64,000 bases of DNA from Streptomyces sp. PH10-H1 (GTDB lineage Bacteria > Actinomycetota > Actinomycetes > Streptomycetales > Streptomycetaceae), in the NCBI RefSeq assembly GCF_030063355.1, contig NZ_JASISZ010000014.1, positions 46,760 to 110,759 of the forward strand, read 5' to 3'. Numbering within the stretch: position 1 is the stretch's first letter; every line of letters begins with the position of its first letter. Made by a program: the position numbers and the translations under genes. The notes under the pieces are model-generated. The model searched no databases and was not told the origin of the DNA. It saw only the letters and a program-made list of their open reading frames with translations. This document shows positions 1-8,295 of the stretch, piece after piece.

Positions 1-866
1 CCAGCCCGCCGTACTTCGGGCTCCGCAATTACGGCACGCCCGGCCAGTACGGGCTGGAGTCCACGCCCGCCGAGTACGTCGAGACGATGCGCAGCGTGTT
101 CGCCGAGGCCCGCCGGGTCCTGGCTGACGACGGGACGCTGTGGCTCAACCTCGGGGACAGCTACGCCTACCCTCCCGGATCAGCGGGCCGTCAGGACAAC
201 GGGCAGCGCGAGGACCGTGCATTCACCGCCGAGGGAATCCGCGGCACGACCGCGCTCCCGCCGAAGAACCTCCTCGGCATGCCGTGGCGTACCGCGTTCG
301 CGCTGCAGGACGACGGGTGGATCCTCCGCAACGAGATCATCTGGTCGAAGCCGAACGCGATGCCGGAGTCCGTCACCGACCGGCTCAGCGGCAGGCACGA
401 GCACCTCTTCCTACTCACCAAGCAGCAGCGGTACTGGTTCGACCTCGACGCCATCCGCGAGCCGCATGCGCCCAGCTCGCTCTACCACCAGGACATCGCC
501 CGAGCCCGGCCGCATGACCTCGGCAAGACCGGCCCGGCGAAGAACACCGGCGGAGTCGGCAGCCACAAGCGGGGCGGCAGGGAACTCAACGCGGCCGGAG
601 CCAACCCCGGCGACGTCTGGTCGATCAGCACCCGCCCGTTCCCCGCCGCGCACTTTGCAACGTTCCCGATCGACCTACCGATCCGCTGCATCAAGGCCGG
701 GTGCAAGCCCGGCGGGACGGTCCTCGACCCGTTCTCCGGGTCCGGCACCACGGGCGCAGCCGCCCGCCAGCTCGACCGCCCCTACATCGGCATCGACCTG
801 AACCCGGCGTACCACGACCTCGCCAAGGACCGGTTCGCACAGGGCGTGCTGAGCCTCGACGCCTGA
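1..866 (+). CDS. DNA methyltransferase (N4-cytosine/N6-adenine type), 5' partial
   Basis: The gene runs off the left edge; the frame is open from base 3. It begins with a SPPY catalytic motif IV (bases 3-14), the form common in N4-cytosine methyltransferases. The SAM-binding motif I (DPFSGSGTTG) lies near the C-terminus, from base 726. This order, with motif IV before motif I, is the beta-class arrangement (N6_N4_Mtase family). It probably methylates phage DNA at the target of a host restriction enzyme. A perfect hairpin follows the stop. The N-terminus and true start are outside the window. Confidence 0.88.
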   Translation, partial: SPPYFGLRNYGTPGQYGLESTPAEYVETMRSVFAEARRVLADDGTLWLNLGDSYAYPPGSAGRQDNGQREDRAFTAEGIRGTTALPPKNLLGMPWRTAFALQDDGWILRNEIIWSKPNAMPESVTDRLSGRHEHLFLLTKQQRYWFDLDAIREPHAPSSLYHQDIARARPHDLGKTGPAKNTGGVGSHKRGGRELNAAGANPGDVWSISTRPFPAAHFATFPIDLPIRCIKAGCKPGGTVLDPFSGSGTTGAAARQLDRPYIGIDLNPAYHDLAKDRFAQGVLSLDA

Positions 867-880
867 CCCCACCCCCAGCC

Positions 881-921
881 CGGCCACCGGGACGTGAGCG
901 CACGAGCCGTCCCGGTGGCCG
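881..921 (+). terminator. Perfect 14-bp hairpin after the methyltransferase
   Basis: Arms 881-894 and 908-921 are perfectly complementary around a 13-nt loop. There is no U-tract, which is common for terminators in high-GC actinobacteria. It may end or attenuate transcription from the methyltransferase. Confidence 0.6.
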
Positions 922-946
922 CACCAGCAGAAGGACTACCCCCGAA

Positions 947-975
947 CTCCCGGCCCATCCGAATTGGGCCGGGAG
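947..975 (+). terminator. Second hairpin, 35 nt before the next gene
   Basis: Arms 947-956 and 966-975 form a perfect 10-bp stem with a 9-nt loop. The next start codon is at 1010, so it could act as an attenuator or 5'-end stabiliser as well as a terminator. Confidence 0.5.
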
Positions 976-1009
976 CCCACCACCCGATCATCACCAGGAG
1001 ACCCATCTC

Positions 1010-1456
1010 ATGTCACGCATCAGCCGACGCGACCTCGGCGACGGAGCCCGGGGCTTCGGCCTCGGCGCGCTCATCCTGATCGCCACCGTCCTCGTCGTAG
1101 CCCTCGTCGGCGCCCTCATCTGGGCCATCGGAGTGTTCAGCTCCGACACCGCCGGTACGGGCAACGTCCACAAGGACCAGCAGTCGGCACAGAACCGCGA
1201 GCACTGGTCGGCGACCTACAACGGCGACTACGCCCAGGTCAAAGCAGACCAGGACAACCTGACGACCCTCAAATCCGCAGCCGAGGGCCAGGACGCCACC
1301 CAGCAGGACCGCACCAACTACCTCGGCGCGCAACTCAACTGCCGCACCGACGTCGCCACCTACAACGCCGACGCCGCCAACGTCCTCGGGCACCAGTGGA
1401 TCCCCGACGGCCTGCCCTCCACCCTCAACGCCGCCACCTACTGCGGGAGCAACTGA
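1010..1456 (+). CDS. Single-pass membrane protein, unknown function
   Basis: This 148-residue protein has a short basic N-terminus, one hydrophobic segment at about residues 17-43, and a hydrophilic C-terminal part of about 100 residues containing two cysteines that could form an extracellular disulfide. The ATG at 1010 is chosen because AGGAG sits at 996-1000. The next gene starts 2 nt after its stop and encodes a lipoprotein, so the pair may act together at the cell surface, for example in superinfection exclusion. I do not recognise a family. Confidence 0.7.
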   Translation: MSRISRRDLGDGARGFGLGALILIATVLVVALVGALIWAIGVFSSDTAGTGNVHKDQQSAQNREHWSATYNGDYAQVKADQDNLTTLKSAAEGQDATQQDRTNYLGAQLNCRTDVATYNADAANVLGHQWIPDGLPSTLNAATYCGSN

Positions 1457-1458
1457 CC

Positions 1459-2037
1459 ATGAACCGAACCATCACACGCACCATGGCCGCCATCGCCACC
1501 CTTGCTGCACTCGGCACCGGCGCCGCCGCATGCTCCAGCGGCTCCAGCAGCGCCACCCAGGCGCAGGCGTCCAGCAACGACGACGCCGGGATCGAGTACC
1601 AGAAGTTCACCGCCGCAGTCCCGTACCCGTACAAGAACGGCGAGCCGTCGGACCCGCTGGAGCGCAAGAACCTCGCCCGCCGCCTGACCCAGTACAACTC
1701 CAAGGGCGCCACGAACTACGTGTACGTCTTCGCCGGCTACACCGACAAGGTCGTCGGCTACTACGTCATCACCGGCAAGGTCTCCTCAACCGGCAGCCAG
1801 ATGACGTCCACGCAGGCCAACACGCACTGCGGCTACGGCGGCGACCACATCGTGTGCACCAACGAGGCGATCGGTGACGACGGCTCGTTCGGCCCGAATG
1901 AGGGCGGCCAGAACGGCGTGTTCTTCTTCACCACCACCGGCGCCCTGATCGAGACGAACCAGCCGTGGATCGTCTCCTCCCAGCCGATCAAGGTCTACGC
2001 CGACGCCCCGCAGCTCGACGCCAAGGCGAAGCCGTAG
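1459..2037 (+). CDS. Putative secreted lipoprotein
   Basis: This 192-residue protein begins with a signal peptide (basic start MNRTITRTM, Ala/Leu-rich core) and a lipobox-like TGAAAC ending at about residue 25, followed by a Ser/Gly-rich linker. The mature domain has no motif I recognise. It is 2 nt downstream of the membrane protein gene and probably cotranscribed. Surface lipoproteins in temperate phages often alter the host envelope or block superinfection, but that is inference here. The lipobox lacks the usual Leu at -3. Confidence 0.7.
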   Translation: MNRTITRTMAAIATLAALGTGAAACSSGSSSATQAQASSNDDAGIEYQKFTAAVPYPYKNGEPSDPLERKNLARRLTQYNSKGATNYVYVFAGYTDKVVGYYVITGKVSSTGSQMTSTQANTHCGYGGDHIVCTNEAIGDDGSFGPNEGGQNGVFFFTTTGALIETNQPWIVSSQPIKVYADAPQLDAKAKP

Positions 2038-2134
2038 CCGCTCGGTCCACCCGACCAGCGGGCCCTCGCGCCGCCCCCCTCGGCGCCGCCCGCAGCCCGG
2101 ATGCCGGAGCTGGCCCTACGGCACCGGGCACCCC

Positions 2135-2173
2135 GGCCGCCCGCCCCGCGCACCCCGACCGGGGCGGGCGGCC
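2135..2173 (+). terminator. Perfect 14-bp GC hairpin
   Basis: Arms 2135-2148 and 2160-2173 pair perfectly around an 11-nt loop in the 161-nt gap between the lipoprotein and exonuclease genes. The AGGAG ribosome site of the next gene follows shortly downstream, at 2188-2192. Terminator or attenuator. Confidence 0.55.
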
Positions 2174-2198
2174 ACCTTCAACCCTTCAGGAGAAACAC

Positions 2199-2858
2199 AT
2201 GAGCACCAGCAGCCCACCGAAGACACCCTGGCCACTGGCCTCGACGGATATCGAGACCACCGGCCTGGACCCGATCCGGCACTCGCCGTGGGAGATCGCC
2301 GTCATCCGCCGTGAGACCGATGGCACCGAGAACCGCCACCTGTGGCAACTCCGCCTCACCGACCATGAACTCCGCATCGCCGAACCGAAGGCGCTGGAGA
2401 TCAGTCGCTACCACGAGCGGATCGCAGTCCCCGAAGGTGCAGACGCCGCCGACATGACGCCCACCCTCCAGGGCGGTGCGCCCCTCCCGCTCGACTGGGC
2501 AGATGCCGCCCAGCAGGTATGGCATGCGCTCGATGGCGCGGTAATGATCGGCTCGAACGCGCACTTCGACGCATCCTTCCTCCACCGCTACCTCAGCATG
2601 GGCCGCGACCCCTGGCACTACCGGCCGGTATGCGTCGCGACCATGGCCGCCGGCTACAAGCACGCGATGCGCAACACACTGCGCGCCGCTGGCGGCGAGG
2701 TCAGGGAGAGCGACGACCCGGGCATGCCGTTCTCCTCCCGGGACCTGTCCCGCTGGATGGGCGTTGAGCCGCCCGGACCGGACACCGCGCACACCGCGAT
2801 GGCTGACGCCGAATGGGCCCTCGCCCTGCACGACGCCATCACCGGTGGTGGACGGTGA
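2199..2858 (+). CDS. DEDDh 3'-5' exonuclease (DnaQ/RNase T-like)
   Basis: This 219-residue protein carries the three exonuclease motifs: Exo I with D17 and E19 (STDIETTG), Exo II (GSNAHFDASFL), and Exo III with the catalytic His followed by Asp (AHTAMADAE). The fold acts with two metal ions on single-stranded DNA or RNA 3' ends. The ATG is preceded by CAGGAGAAA. It overlaps the next gene by 4 nt and sits just upstream of the phage recombination pair, so a role in DNA repair, recombination or replication proofreading is likely. Confidence 0.85.
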   Translation: MSTSSPPKTPWPLASTDIETTGLDPIRHSPWEIAVIRRETDGTENRHLWQLRLTDHELRIAEPKALEISRYHERIAVPEGADAADMTPTLQGGAPLPLDWADAAQQVWHALDGAVMIGSNAHFDASFLHRYLSMGRDPWHYRPVCVATMAAGYKHAMRNTLRAAGGEVRESDDPGMPFSSRDLSRWMGVEPPGPDTAHTAMADAEWALALHDAITGGGR

Positions 2859-3322
2859 CCGAGTCCACCGCCCGCCGCACGTACCTGCTCGCCATCGTCA
2901 GGAACCTTGGAGAGGAAGTCGGCACCAAGCAGGCGTTGCAGATCTACGCCGCGTCGCAATGGGCTGCCACTAGCAGAAACACCGCACGCCGAGACCTCCG
3001 GGACCTCGCCCGACGCGCCTATCTGGTGCCCGTCGAACACGGCGGGCGCCGCCTCTACCAGGTCGGCAGCGACCCCAGTCCCATGCACCCGGGGCGCGGA
3101 ACTCGCAAGTCCCTCCTGGAGAGGATCCAGGCCGAGGGCGGCGAGTGGACCACTGGTCGCATCAAGCGCACGTGGCACCAACTCCTCGGCACGCATGTCC
3201 TGCGCATGGCCGCTCGCAACTACCTGGCCGCTCTGCACAGAGATGGCCACCTCGAACGCCACGGCGACGGCACACCGCGCCGCTACTACACGCCCCGCCA
3301 CGAAGGGAGCGCAGTCACATGA
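2855..3322 (+). CDS. Winged-helix-like protein, unknown role
   Basis: This 155-residue basic protein starts at a GTG overlapping the exonuclease stop. The N-terminal half looks like a helix-turn-helix (AASQWAATSRNTARRDLRDL, with the RRDL recognition-helix style of DeoR/winged-helix proteins) followed by a wing-like strand pair. The C-terminal half repeats a similar helical pattern (TWHQLLGTHVLRMAARNYLA). It is translationally coupled to both neighbours, so it may help the exonuclease and recombination proteins bind DNA or may regulate them. Confidence 0.6.
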   Translation: MTESTARRTYLLAIVRNLGEEVGTKQALQIYAASQWAATSRNTARRDLRDLARRAYLVPVEHGGRRLYQVGSDPSPMHPGRGTRKSLLERIQAEGGEWTTGRIKRTWHQLLGTHVLRMAARNYLAALHRDGHLERHGDGTPRRYYTPRHEGSAVT

Positions 3323-4221
3323 CCGCCACGATCGAAGCGCCCGAGGCGGCAACCCACCCTGCGTGGAAGGGCGTCGGCCTGTACTCCGCGGAGGAGTTGT
3401 CCCTCGAGGACTACCACCGGGACATCGTCCCCGGCCGCAGCCTCTCGTCCAGCGGCGCCCGCAAGCTCCTCGCCCCCGGATGCCCCGCCCAATTCGACTA
3501 TGACCGCAAGCACGCCCAGAAGGCCAAGAAGGAATTCGACATCGGCACGGCCGCCCACAAGCTGGTGCTCGGCGAAGGCCCCGACCTCGCCTCGTGCGAC
3601 GTCAACGACTGGCGCACCAAGGACGCCCAAGCCCAAGCCGCCGCAGCCCGCGCAGTAGGGGCCATCCCGCTCAAGCGGGCTGACTACGACATGGTCCACG
3701 GCATGGCCGACGCCCTGCGGCGTCACCCCGTGGCCAGCACCATCTTCGACCCGGCCGGCGGCAAGCCCGAGCAGTCCATGTACTGGGCCGACCCGATCAC
3801 CGGGGTCACCTGCCGGGCCCGGCCGGACTGGATGCCGAACCCCGGCGGAGCAGGCCGGGTGATCATCCCCGACTACAAGACGGCCGCCGCCGTCAACATC
3901 AAGGCCATCCAGAACGCCATCCGCGACCGCAGCTACCACTCGCAGGCCGCCTGGTGCATCGAAGGCGCCCAAGCCCTCGGCCTCGCCGGGCCGGACGCCG
4001 TGTTCCTCCTGGTCTTTCAGTCGAAGACCGCTCCGTACATCGTCACCGTCGTCCAGGTCGACGCCCTCGACCTGCGGATCGGCCACGCCAAGAACCAGGT
4101 TGCCCGCGACATCTACCGCGAGTGCACCGAGACCGGCGAATGGCCGGCGTACAGCGACGGCGTCGAGATCATCGCCCAGCCCGAATGGGACCAGAAGCGC
4201 GAATCCATGGAGTACCTGTGA
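3319..4221 (+). CDS. PD-(D/E)XK exonuclease (RecE/DUF3799-like)
   Basis: This 300-residue protein matches the phage exonuclease VIII/RecE C-terminal type. The visible signatures are GTAAHKLVL, the acidic residue in RARPDW, the IPDYKT core (D-x-K), and the late YHSQAAW motif. These proteins resect one strand of double-stranded ends to give a substrate for an annealing protein. The next gene, coupled by a GTGA overlap, is the expected annealing partner. Some relatives are described as Cas4/RecB-like. Confidence 0.85.
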   Translation: MTATIEAPEAATHPAWKGVGLYSAEELSLEDYHRDIVPGRSLSSSGARKLLAPGCPAQFDYDRKHAQKAKKEFDIGTAAHKLVLGEGPDLASCDVNDWRTKDAQAQAAAARAVGAIPLKRADYDMVHGMADALRRHPVASTIFDPAGGKPEQSMYWADPITGVTCRARPDWMPNPGGAGRVIIPDYKTAAAVNIKAIQNAIRDRSYHSQAAWCIEGAQALGLAGPDAVFLLVFQSKTAPYIVTVVQVDALDLRIGHAKNQVARDIYRECTETGEWPAYSDGVEIIAQPEWDQKRESMEYL

Positions 4222-5276
4222 GCTACCCCGTCCAGCAGCAAAACCCGGCCCCGGCGCCCAGCCGTCTCGGCCAGGGCACCGCGGTCGAACAGTCCCGCGC
4301 TGTCGCCGAAGTCCAGGCCGCGATCTACGTGGCCCGCCAGTTCCCCCGCAGCATCTCCACCGCCCGCGGATCCATGCAGTCCGCGTGCCAGTCCATGGCC
4401 CTCGCCGGCAAGGCGTTCTACCGCTTCCCGCGGGCCGGCGGTGCCGTCAACGGATCGTCTATTCACCTGGCGAAGGCGCTCGCCCAATCGTGGGGCAACT
4501 TCCAGTCCGGAGTCTCCGAGCTGCGGCGTGACGACGAGTACAAGCAGTCCGAGATGCAGGCATGGGCTTGGGACATCGAGGCGAACAGCCGCCACGTCCT
4601 GACGTTCATCGTCCCTCACGCCCGCTTCGCGAAGGGCAAGGTCGAAGCCCTCGTCGACCTGCGCGACATCTATGAGAACAACGCGAACAACGGTGCCCGC
4701 CGCCTGCGCGAGGCGATCTTCGCGACGCTCCCGGACTGGTACATCGAAGAGGCCGAAGACCTGTGCCGGGAAACCCTGAACAAGGGCGACGGCAAGCCGC
4801 TCGCCGACCGGATCTCCGGCGCCATCAAGGTCTTCGACTCCCTCGGCGTGACTGCCGAGCGGCTGGAGTTGAAGCTCGGCCGACCGCGTGACGCGTGGAC
4901 CGGCCCGGACATCGCCCAGCTCCTCATCACGCACAAGTCGATCCAGCGCCGCGAGATTGCCATCGACGACGAGTTCCCGCAGCCGCGCGTGACCGCAGCC
5001 GAACTGAGGCGCCCCGCCCCGGCGGCCAAGGCCAGCGCTCCCGGCCAGCAGGCGCCCGCTCCCGCAAGGGTCGCGGACGACCTCCTGCCGCACGAGTGGG
5101 ACATCTACAAGCTCGCGGATGCCCTCGGCATGAACAAGGCCGCCCTTGAGGAGCGCTGCCAGGGCGTGACGGGCGGCTCGATCGCGGAGGCGACGGAAGC
5201 GCAGACCAGTGCGCTCTTCCAGGAGCTGGCCAACGAGATGGTCGCGCAGGACAACCGCGCCCGCAGCACGCAGTAG
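4218..5276 (+). CDS. Probable single-strand annealing protein (RecT/Erf-like role)
   Basis: This 352-residue protein starts at a GTG overlapping the exonuclease stop. Its N-terminal about 230 residues are conserved-looking (AIYVARQFPRS, CQSMALAGKAFYRFPR, then DLRDIYENNANNGARRLREA), followed by a Pro/Ala linker and a C-terminal helical tail. Phage exonucleases of this family are nearly always followed by an annealing or recombinase protein, and length and placement fit. I assign the role by context; the exact family (RecT, Erf, Sak) cannot be fixed by eye. Confidence 0.6.
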   Translation: MSYPVQQQNPAPAPSRLGQGTAVEQSRAVAEVQAAIYVARQFPRSISTARGSMQSACQSMALAGKAFYRFPRAGGAVNGSSIHLAKALAQSWGNFQSGVSELRRDDEYKQSEMQAWAWDIEANSRHVLTFIVPHARFAKGKVEALVDLRDIYENNANNGARRLREAIFATLPDWYIEEAEDLCRETLNKGDGKPLADRISGAIKVFDSLGVTAERLELKLGRPRDAWTGPDIAQLLITHKSIQRREIAIDDEFPQPRVTAAELRRPAPAAKASAPGQQAPAPARVADDLLPHEWDIYKLADALGMNKAALEERCQGVTGGSIAEATEAQTSALFQELANEMVAQDNRARSTQ

Positions 5277-5290
5277 CCCACCCGCACTAC

Positions 5291-5329
5291 GGCCGCGTCC
5301 TGCCCGCCGATAACAGGCAGGGCGCGGCC
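5291..5329 (+). terminator. GC hairpin between recombination genes and the next operon
   Basis: Arms 5291-5304 and 5316-5329 pair over 14 positions with one mismatch. The ribosome site TAGGAGAA and the start at 5348 follow at once. Possible terminator or attenuator. Confidence 0.5.
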
Positions 5330-5347
5330 CTCCTAGGAGAACACGAA

Positions 5348-5620
5348 ATGACCGACCAGCCGTTCGAGCTCCGCGCCACTTCCGTCGAAGAGTGGGCCAA
5401 CGCCCTCGAGACCAGCAGGCTCCAGCCCGGCCCGACGTTCGGCTACCAGATGGTCGACGGCGCCTGGACTTGCGCCCTGCACCTCGCCGTCAGCAGCGAC
5501 CTGACCAGCGACGCCCAGCGCCTCCTCGCCGCCGAACTCCAGCAGGCCATCAGCAACACCGTTAACCGCGTCCTCTACCTGACCCCCGTCAGCGTCCGCA
5601 GCCGGGAGGCCACCCGATGA
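5348..5620 (+). CDS. Small conserved-looking phage protein, unknown
   Basis: This 90-residue protein has no recognisable domain. It starts at an ATG with AGGAGAACACG upstream and overlaps the ASCH-domain gene by 4 nt, so the two are coupled. Predicted helical content near residues 55-75 is the only visible structure. Confidence 0.6.
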   Translation: MTDQPFELRATSVEEWANALETSRLQPGPTFGYQMVDGAWTCALHLAVSSDLTSDAQRLLAAELQQAISNTVNRVLYLTPVSVRSREATR

Positions 5621-6003
5621 AGGCCCTGACCATTCGCCAGCCCTGGGCGGACGCCATCGCCCACCAAACGAAGCGCCTCGAGAACCGCACCTGGAAGACC
5701 AACTACCGGGGCCTCGTTCTCATCCACGCAGCAGCCGCACCCGACCGGACGGCCATCGTCTACGGTCCCCGCCCCGACACGCGCAGTGCCGTCATCGCCA
5801 CCGCACGCATCAGCGACTGCCACTACTCGGACGACGGCCGGTGCTGCGGACCCTGGGGCGACGAAAACGTCTACCACTGGACGCTCACCGACGTCAGCAC
5901 CCTGCCCGAGCCCGTCCCCTGCAAGGGCCGCCTCGGCCTGTGGACTCCGGCCGCCGACATCGTGACCGCAGTCCTTGAGCAGGAGCGGGAGGCAGTCCGA
6001 TGA
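5617..6003 (+). CDS. ASCH domain protein
   Basis: This 128-residue protein is a near-complete ASCH domain: TIRQPWADAIAH at the N-terminus, then KRLENRTWKTNYRG and LVLIHA, with a late LGLW. ASCH domains bind RNA or nucleotides; some hydrolyse N4-acetylcytidine, others act in translation control. The protein is fused to nothing else. Its neighbours are small coupled genes of nucleic-acid metabolism. The target cannot be told from sequence. Confidence 0.85.
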   Translation: MKALTIRQPWADAIAHQTKRLENRTWKTNYRGLVLIHAAAAPDRTAIVYGPRPDTRSAVIATARISDCHYSDDGRCCGPWGDENVYHWTLTDVSTLPEPVPCKGRLGLWTPAADIVTAVLEQEREAVR

Positions 6004-6347
6004 CCGCCCCCGTGCAGCCGCGCCTGGACGGTGTGGTTGACGCCCCGAAGGTCCCCGCCGCCCGGCGCCGGGTCGAGGACTACGAGACGTGGCTCGACGA
6101 AGTGTGGCCGAAGTTCGTGGCCGCCGCTGAGTCCGGGCGCGTCTTCACCTGCTTCGAGATCGCCGACGCCCACAAACTCCCCGAACCCCCCGACCCCGCC
6201 CACCACTGGGGCCGCCTGATGACGCTCCTCAAGGACGAGGGCTACATCAAGACCGCCGGATGGGCCTGCTCCGACCGGCCCACCTCCCATCACTCCGGCG
6301 TCCGCACCTGGCGCGGCACCCGGGCAGCAAGCCGGAGGGTCGCATGA
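6000..6347 (+). CDS. Hypothetical protein with a winged-helix-like core
   Basis: This 115-residue protein overlaps its neighbours at both ends by 4 nt. The middle (residues about 35-95) reads as helix-turn-helix-wing: GRVFTCFEIADAHKLP, HHWGRLMTLLKDEGYI, then a basic strand. It could bind nucleic acid in partnership with the ASCH or SLOG proteins. Family not recognised. Confidence 0.6.
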   Translation: MTAPVQPRLDGVVDAPKVPAARRRVEDYETWLDEVWPKFVAAAESGRVFTCFEIADAHKLPEPPDPAHHWGRLMTLLKDEGYIKTAGWACSDRPTSHHSGVRTWRGTRAASRRVA

Positions 6348-6787
6348 ACGGCTACCTCGCCCCGGTTCTGGGCCTCGGCTCCCGCGCCTGGACGGACACG
6401 ACCACCATCCACGACGCCCTACTCGAGACCTGGCACGACGCCCGACAGGACGGCTACGCAGGCATCGACATCATCGAAGGCACCGCACCCGGAGCAGACA
6501 CCATCATCGGCGACTGGGCCAAAGCCCACCTGGAAGAGGGCATCGGCCACGACCCCGTCCCCGCCGAATGGGATCTCTGCGGACCAGACTGCCGACCCGG
6601 CCACCGGCGTACCCGGCGGGACAACTCGGAGTTCTGCCCGACCGCCGGCCACCGCCGCAACCAGGTCATGGTCGACCGGGCCCCGCTCGTCGCCCTCGTG
6701 TTCCAGGTCGGAGAGTCCACCGGGACCGCCGACTGCCTGCGCCGCATCGAAGCCGCCGGTATCCCGTACCGACGGTGGTCCGTATGA
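6344..6787 (+). CDS. SLOG-superfamily protein (DUF2493, YspA-like)
   Basis: This 147-residue protein shows the DUF2493 pattern: LGLGSRAWTD at the N-terminus, EGTAPGADTIIGDWA, a PVPAEWD strand, AGHRRNQVM, and a late GTADCLRRIEAAGIP. SLOG proteins bind nucleotides or ligands such as NAD/ADP-ribose derivatives, and several work in phage conflict systems. Here it lies in a run of coupled small genes. The ligand is unknown. Confidence 0.82.
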   Translation: MNGYLAPVLGLGSRAWTDTTTIHDALLETWHDARQDGYAGIDIIEGTAPGADTIIGDWAKAHLEEGIGHDPVPAEWDLCGPDCRPGHRRTRRDNSEFCPTAGHRRNQVMVDRAPLVALVFQVGESTGTADCLRRIEAAGIPYRRWSV

Positions 6788-6906
6788 ACGGCCTCGAACT
6801 CGGCGGCCTCCTCGCCGCGGCCATCCTGGTCGTCCTGATCGCCGCGACGCTCACCGACGTGTGGGAACGCCGCATCAAGCCGTGGCGGAAGCGGGGGCGG
6901 CGATGA
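6784..6906 (+). CDS. Very small membrane protein (40 aa)
   Basis: The frame encodes one hydrophobic helix (residues about 5-23, LELGGLLAAAILVVLIAATL) followed by a very basic cytoplasmic tail. ATG overlaps the SLOG stop, and the stop overlaps the next ATG, so the three are translationally coupled. Function unknown. Confidence 0.6.
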   Translation: MNGLELGGLLAAAILVVLIAATLTDVWERRIKPWRKRGRR

Positions 6907-7181
6907 ACCTGCACGCGCTGCTCGCGGCCGTCATCACCAGCCTCGTCGTCGTCACCATCTGCCTCGCCATCTACGGCGCCTACGAGCTGTGCCACCGTGC
7001 CTGCGGCCACCTGCAGGACGTCGCAGACCAGCGGGACTTCCGGCGCTCCGCCGCGGGCGCCAAAGCCCAGCCGATGCCCGAGCACGCGTTCCTCGTCGGC
7101 GACGAACCGCTCGAGGACGTCGAGCCCGGGTCCGAGGAGTGGCTGCGCGACCTCTTCCGCCGATCGGGAGGTCAGCCGTGA
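6903..7181 (+). CDS. Small membrane-anchored protein (92 aa)
   Basis: An N-terminal hydrophobic helix (residues about 5-29) is followed by a soluble acidic tail. It directly follows another single-helix protein and might pair with it. The stop overlaps the GTG of the next gene. No family recognised. Confidence 0.6.
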   Translation: MNLHALLAAVITSLVVVTICLAIYGAYELCHRACGHLQDVADQRDFRRSAAGAKAQPMPEHAFLVGDEPLEDVEPGSEEWLRDLFRRSGGQP

Positions 7182-8062
7182 CCACCGCCACCCGGCCGCC
7201 CGTCACCAAGGTCGCCCACGACTGCTCCAACACCCAACGCCGCGGCTGCCACTGCGAGAAGTGCCTTGCAGCCCGACGCCTGTACGACACCACCCGCACC
7301 CGCCTCGTCGCCTACGGACGCTGGCAGCCCTACGTCAACCCCGAGCCCGCCCGCTCCCACGCCCTGTTCCTCATCTCCCGCGGCTTCGAAACACCGCACA
7401 TCGCCCAGGCCGCCAACTTGCGGCACGGCACCATCACCAACCTCGTCTCCGGCAACACCAGCCGCGGCCGGGGCCCCTCCAAAGGCATCCGCGCCACCAC
7501 CGAGCAAGCCATCCTCGCCATCCCCGCCAACCTCGACATCATCACCGGCGCAGTCGAAATCGACGGCACCGGAACTCGGCGGCGGCTCCAAGCCCTCGTC
7601 GCCTGCGGCTGGCCCCAAGCGCGCCTTGCCGCAGCCGTCGGCAAGGACAAGCGGAACTTCTTCCGCACCATCCGCAGCGATCGCGTCTACGCCGACACCG
7701 CCCGTGCCGTCCGCCGCCTCTACGACCAGCTGTGGAACGTCGACCCCGCCAGCCGCGGCGTCCACCCCCGCTACATCAACCAGGCCCTGGCCATTGCCAA
7801 GGCCAACAAGTGGGCTCGCCCCGCCGCGTGGGACGACGACAGCATCGACGACCCCACGGCCACCCCCGACTACGGCAGGAAGACCCCGCGCACCACCGCG
7901 CTGGCCGAAGACGGCCTCGAGATCGAAGCCCAAGGCCACAGCCGGCAAGAAGCCGCCGAACGCCTGCACGTCACCAAGGACTGCCTCAGCCAGGCCATCA
8001 AGCGGTACCGGGAAGCGCTCGACGCCGAAGCTGGCGCCGATGACGAGGAGGCAGCGGCATGA
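7178..8062 (+). CDS. Helix-turn-helix DNA-binding protein with N-terminal zinc motif
   Basis: This 294-residue protein starts with a CHCEKC-type cluster (Cys at about residues 16, 23, 25 and 28) that may bind zinc. Three segments look like helix-turn-helix units: FETPHIAQAANLRHGTITNL, WPQARLAAAVGKDKRNFFR, and the C-terminal HSRQEAAERLHVTKDCLSQA. It is probably a phage transcription regulator. It is coupled to the HicA-like gene downstream. Confidence 0.68.
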   Translation: MTTATRPPVTKVAHDCSNTQRRGCHCEKCLAARRLYDTTRTRLVAYGRWQPYVNPEPARSHALFLISRGFETPHIAQAANLRHGTITNLVSGNTSRGRGPSKGIRATTEQAILAIPANLDIITGAVEIDGTGTRRRLQALVACGWPQARLAAAVGKDKRNFFRTIRSDRVYADTARAVRRLYDQLWNVDPASRGVHPRYINQALAIAKANKWARPAAWDDDSIDDPTATPDYGRKTPRTTALAEDGLEIEAQGHSRQEAAERLHVTKDCLSQAIKRYREALDAEAGADDEEAAA

Positions 8063-8253
8063 ACAAGGACATCCAGCAGCTGCTGGCCCGGCTCCGAAAA
8101 CAGGGCTTCACGATACGGCTCGCCCGCTCCGGCCACTACCGGTGCACCTCGCCCGGCGGTCAGACCGTCACCGTGCCGGCCACACCCCGCGGCGGCCGAC
8201 GCACCCAGCAGAACGCCCGCGCCGGACTCCGCCGCATCGGCGCAGACCTGTAA
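8059..8253 (+). CDS. HicA-like RNA-binding protein without HicB
   Basis: This 64-residue protein has the HicA (YcfA-type, dsRBD-like) pattern: helix LLARLRKQGFTI, then ARSGHYR with the conserved catalytic-type His26, strand TVTVPATPRG, and a C-terminal helix. In HicAB modules HicA cleaves mRNA and HicB neutralises it. No HicB is next to it, so it is either an orphan toxin, an inactive RNA-binding form, or neutralised by another protein such as the coupled upstream helix-turn-helix protein. Confidence 0.7.
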   Translation: MNKDIQQLLARLRKQGFTIRLARSGHYRCTSPGGQTVTVPATPRGGRRTQQNARAGLRRIGADL

Positions 8254-8295
8254 CGCACACGACAACGCCCCACCCAACCAAAAGAAGGGCCCCTC

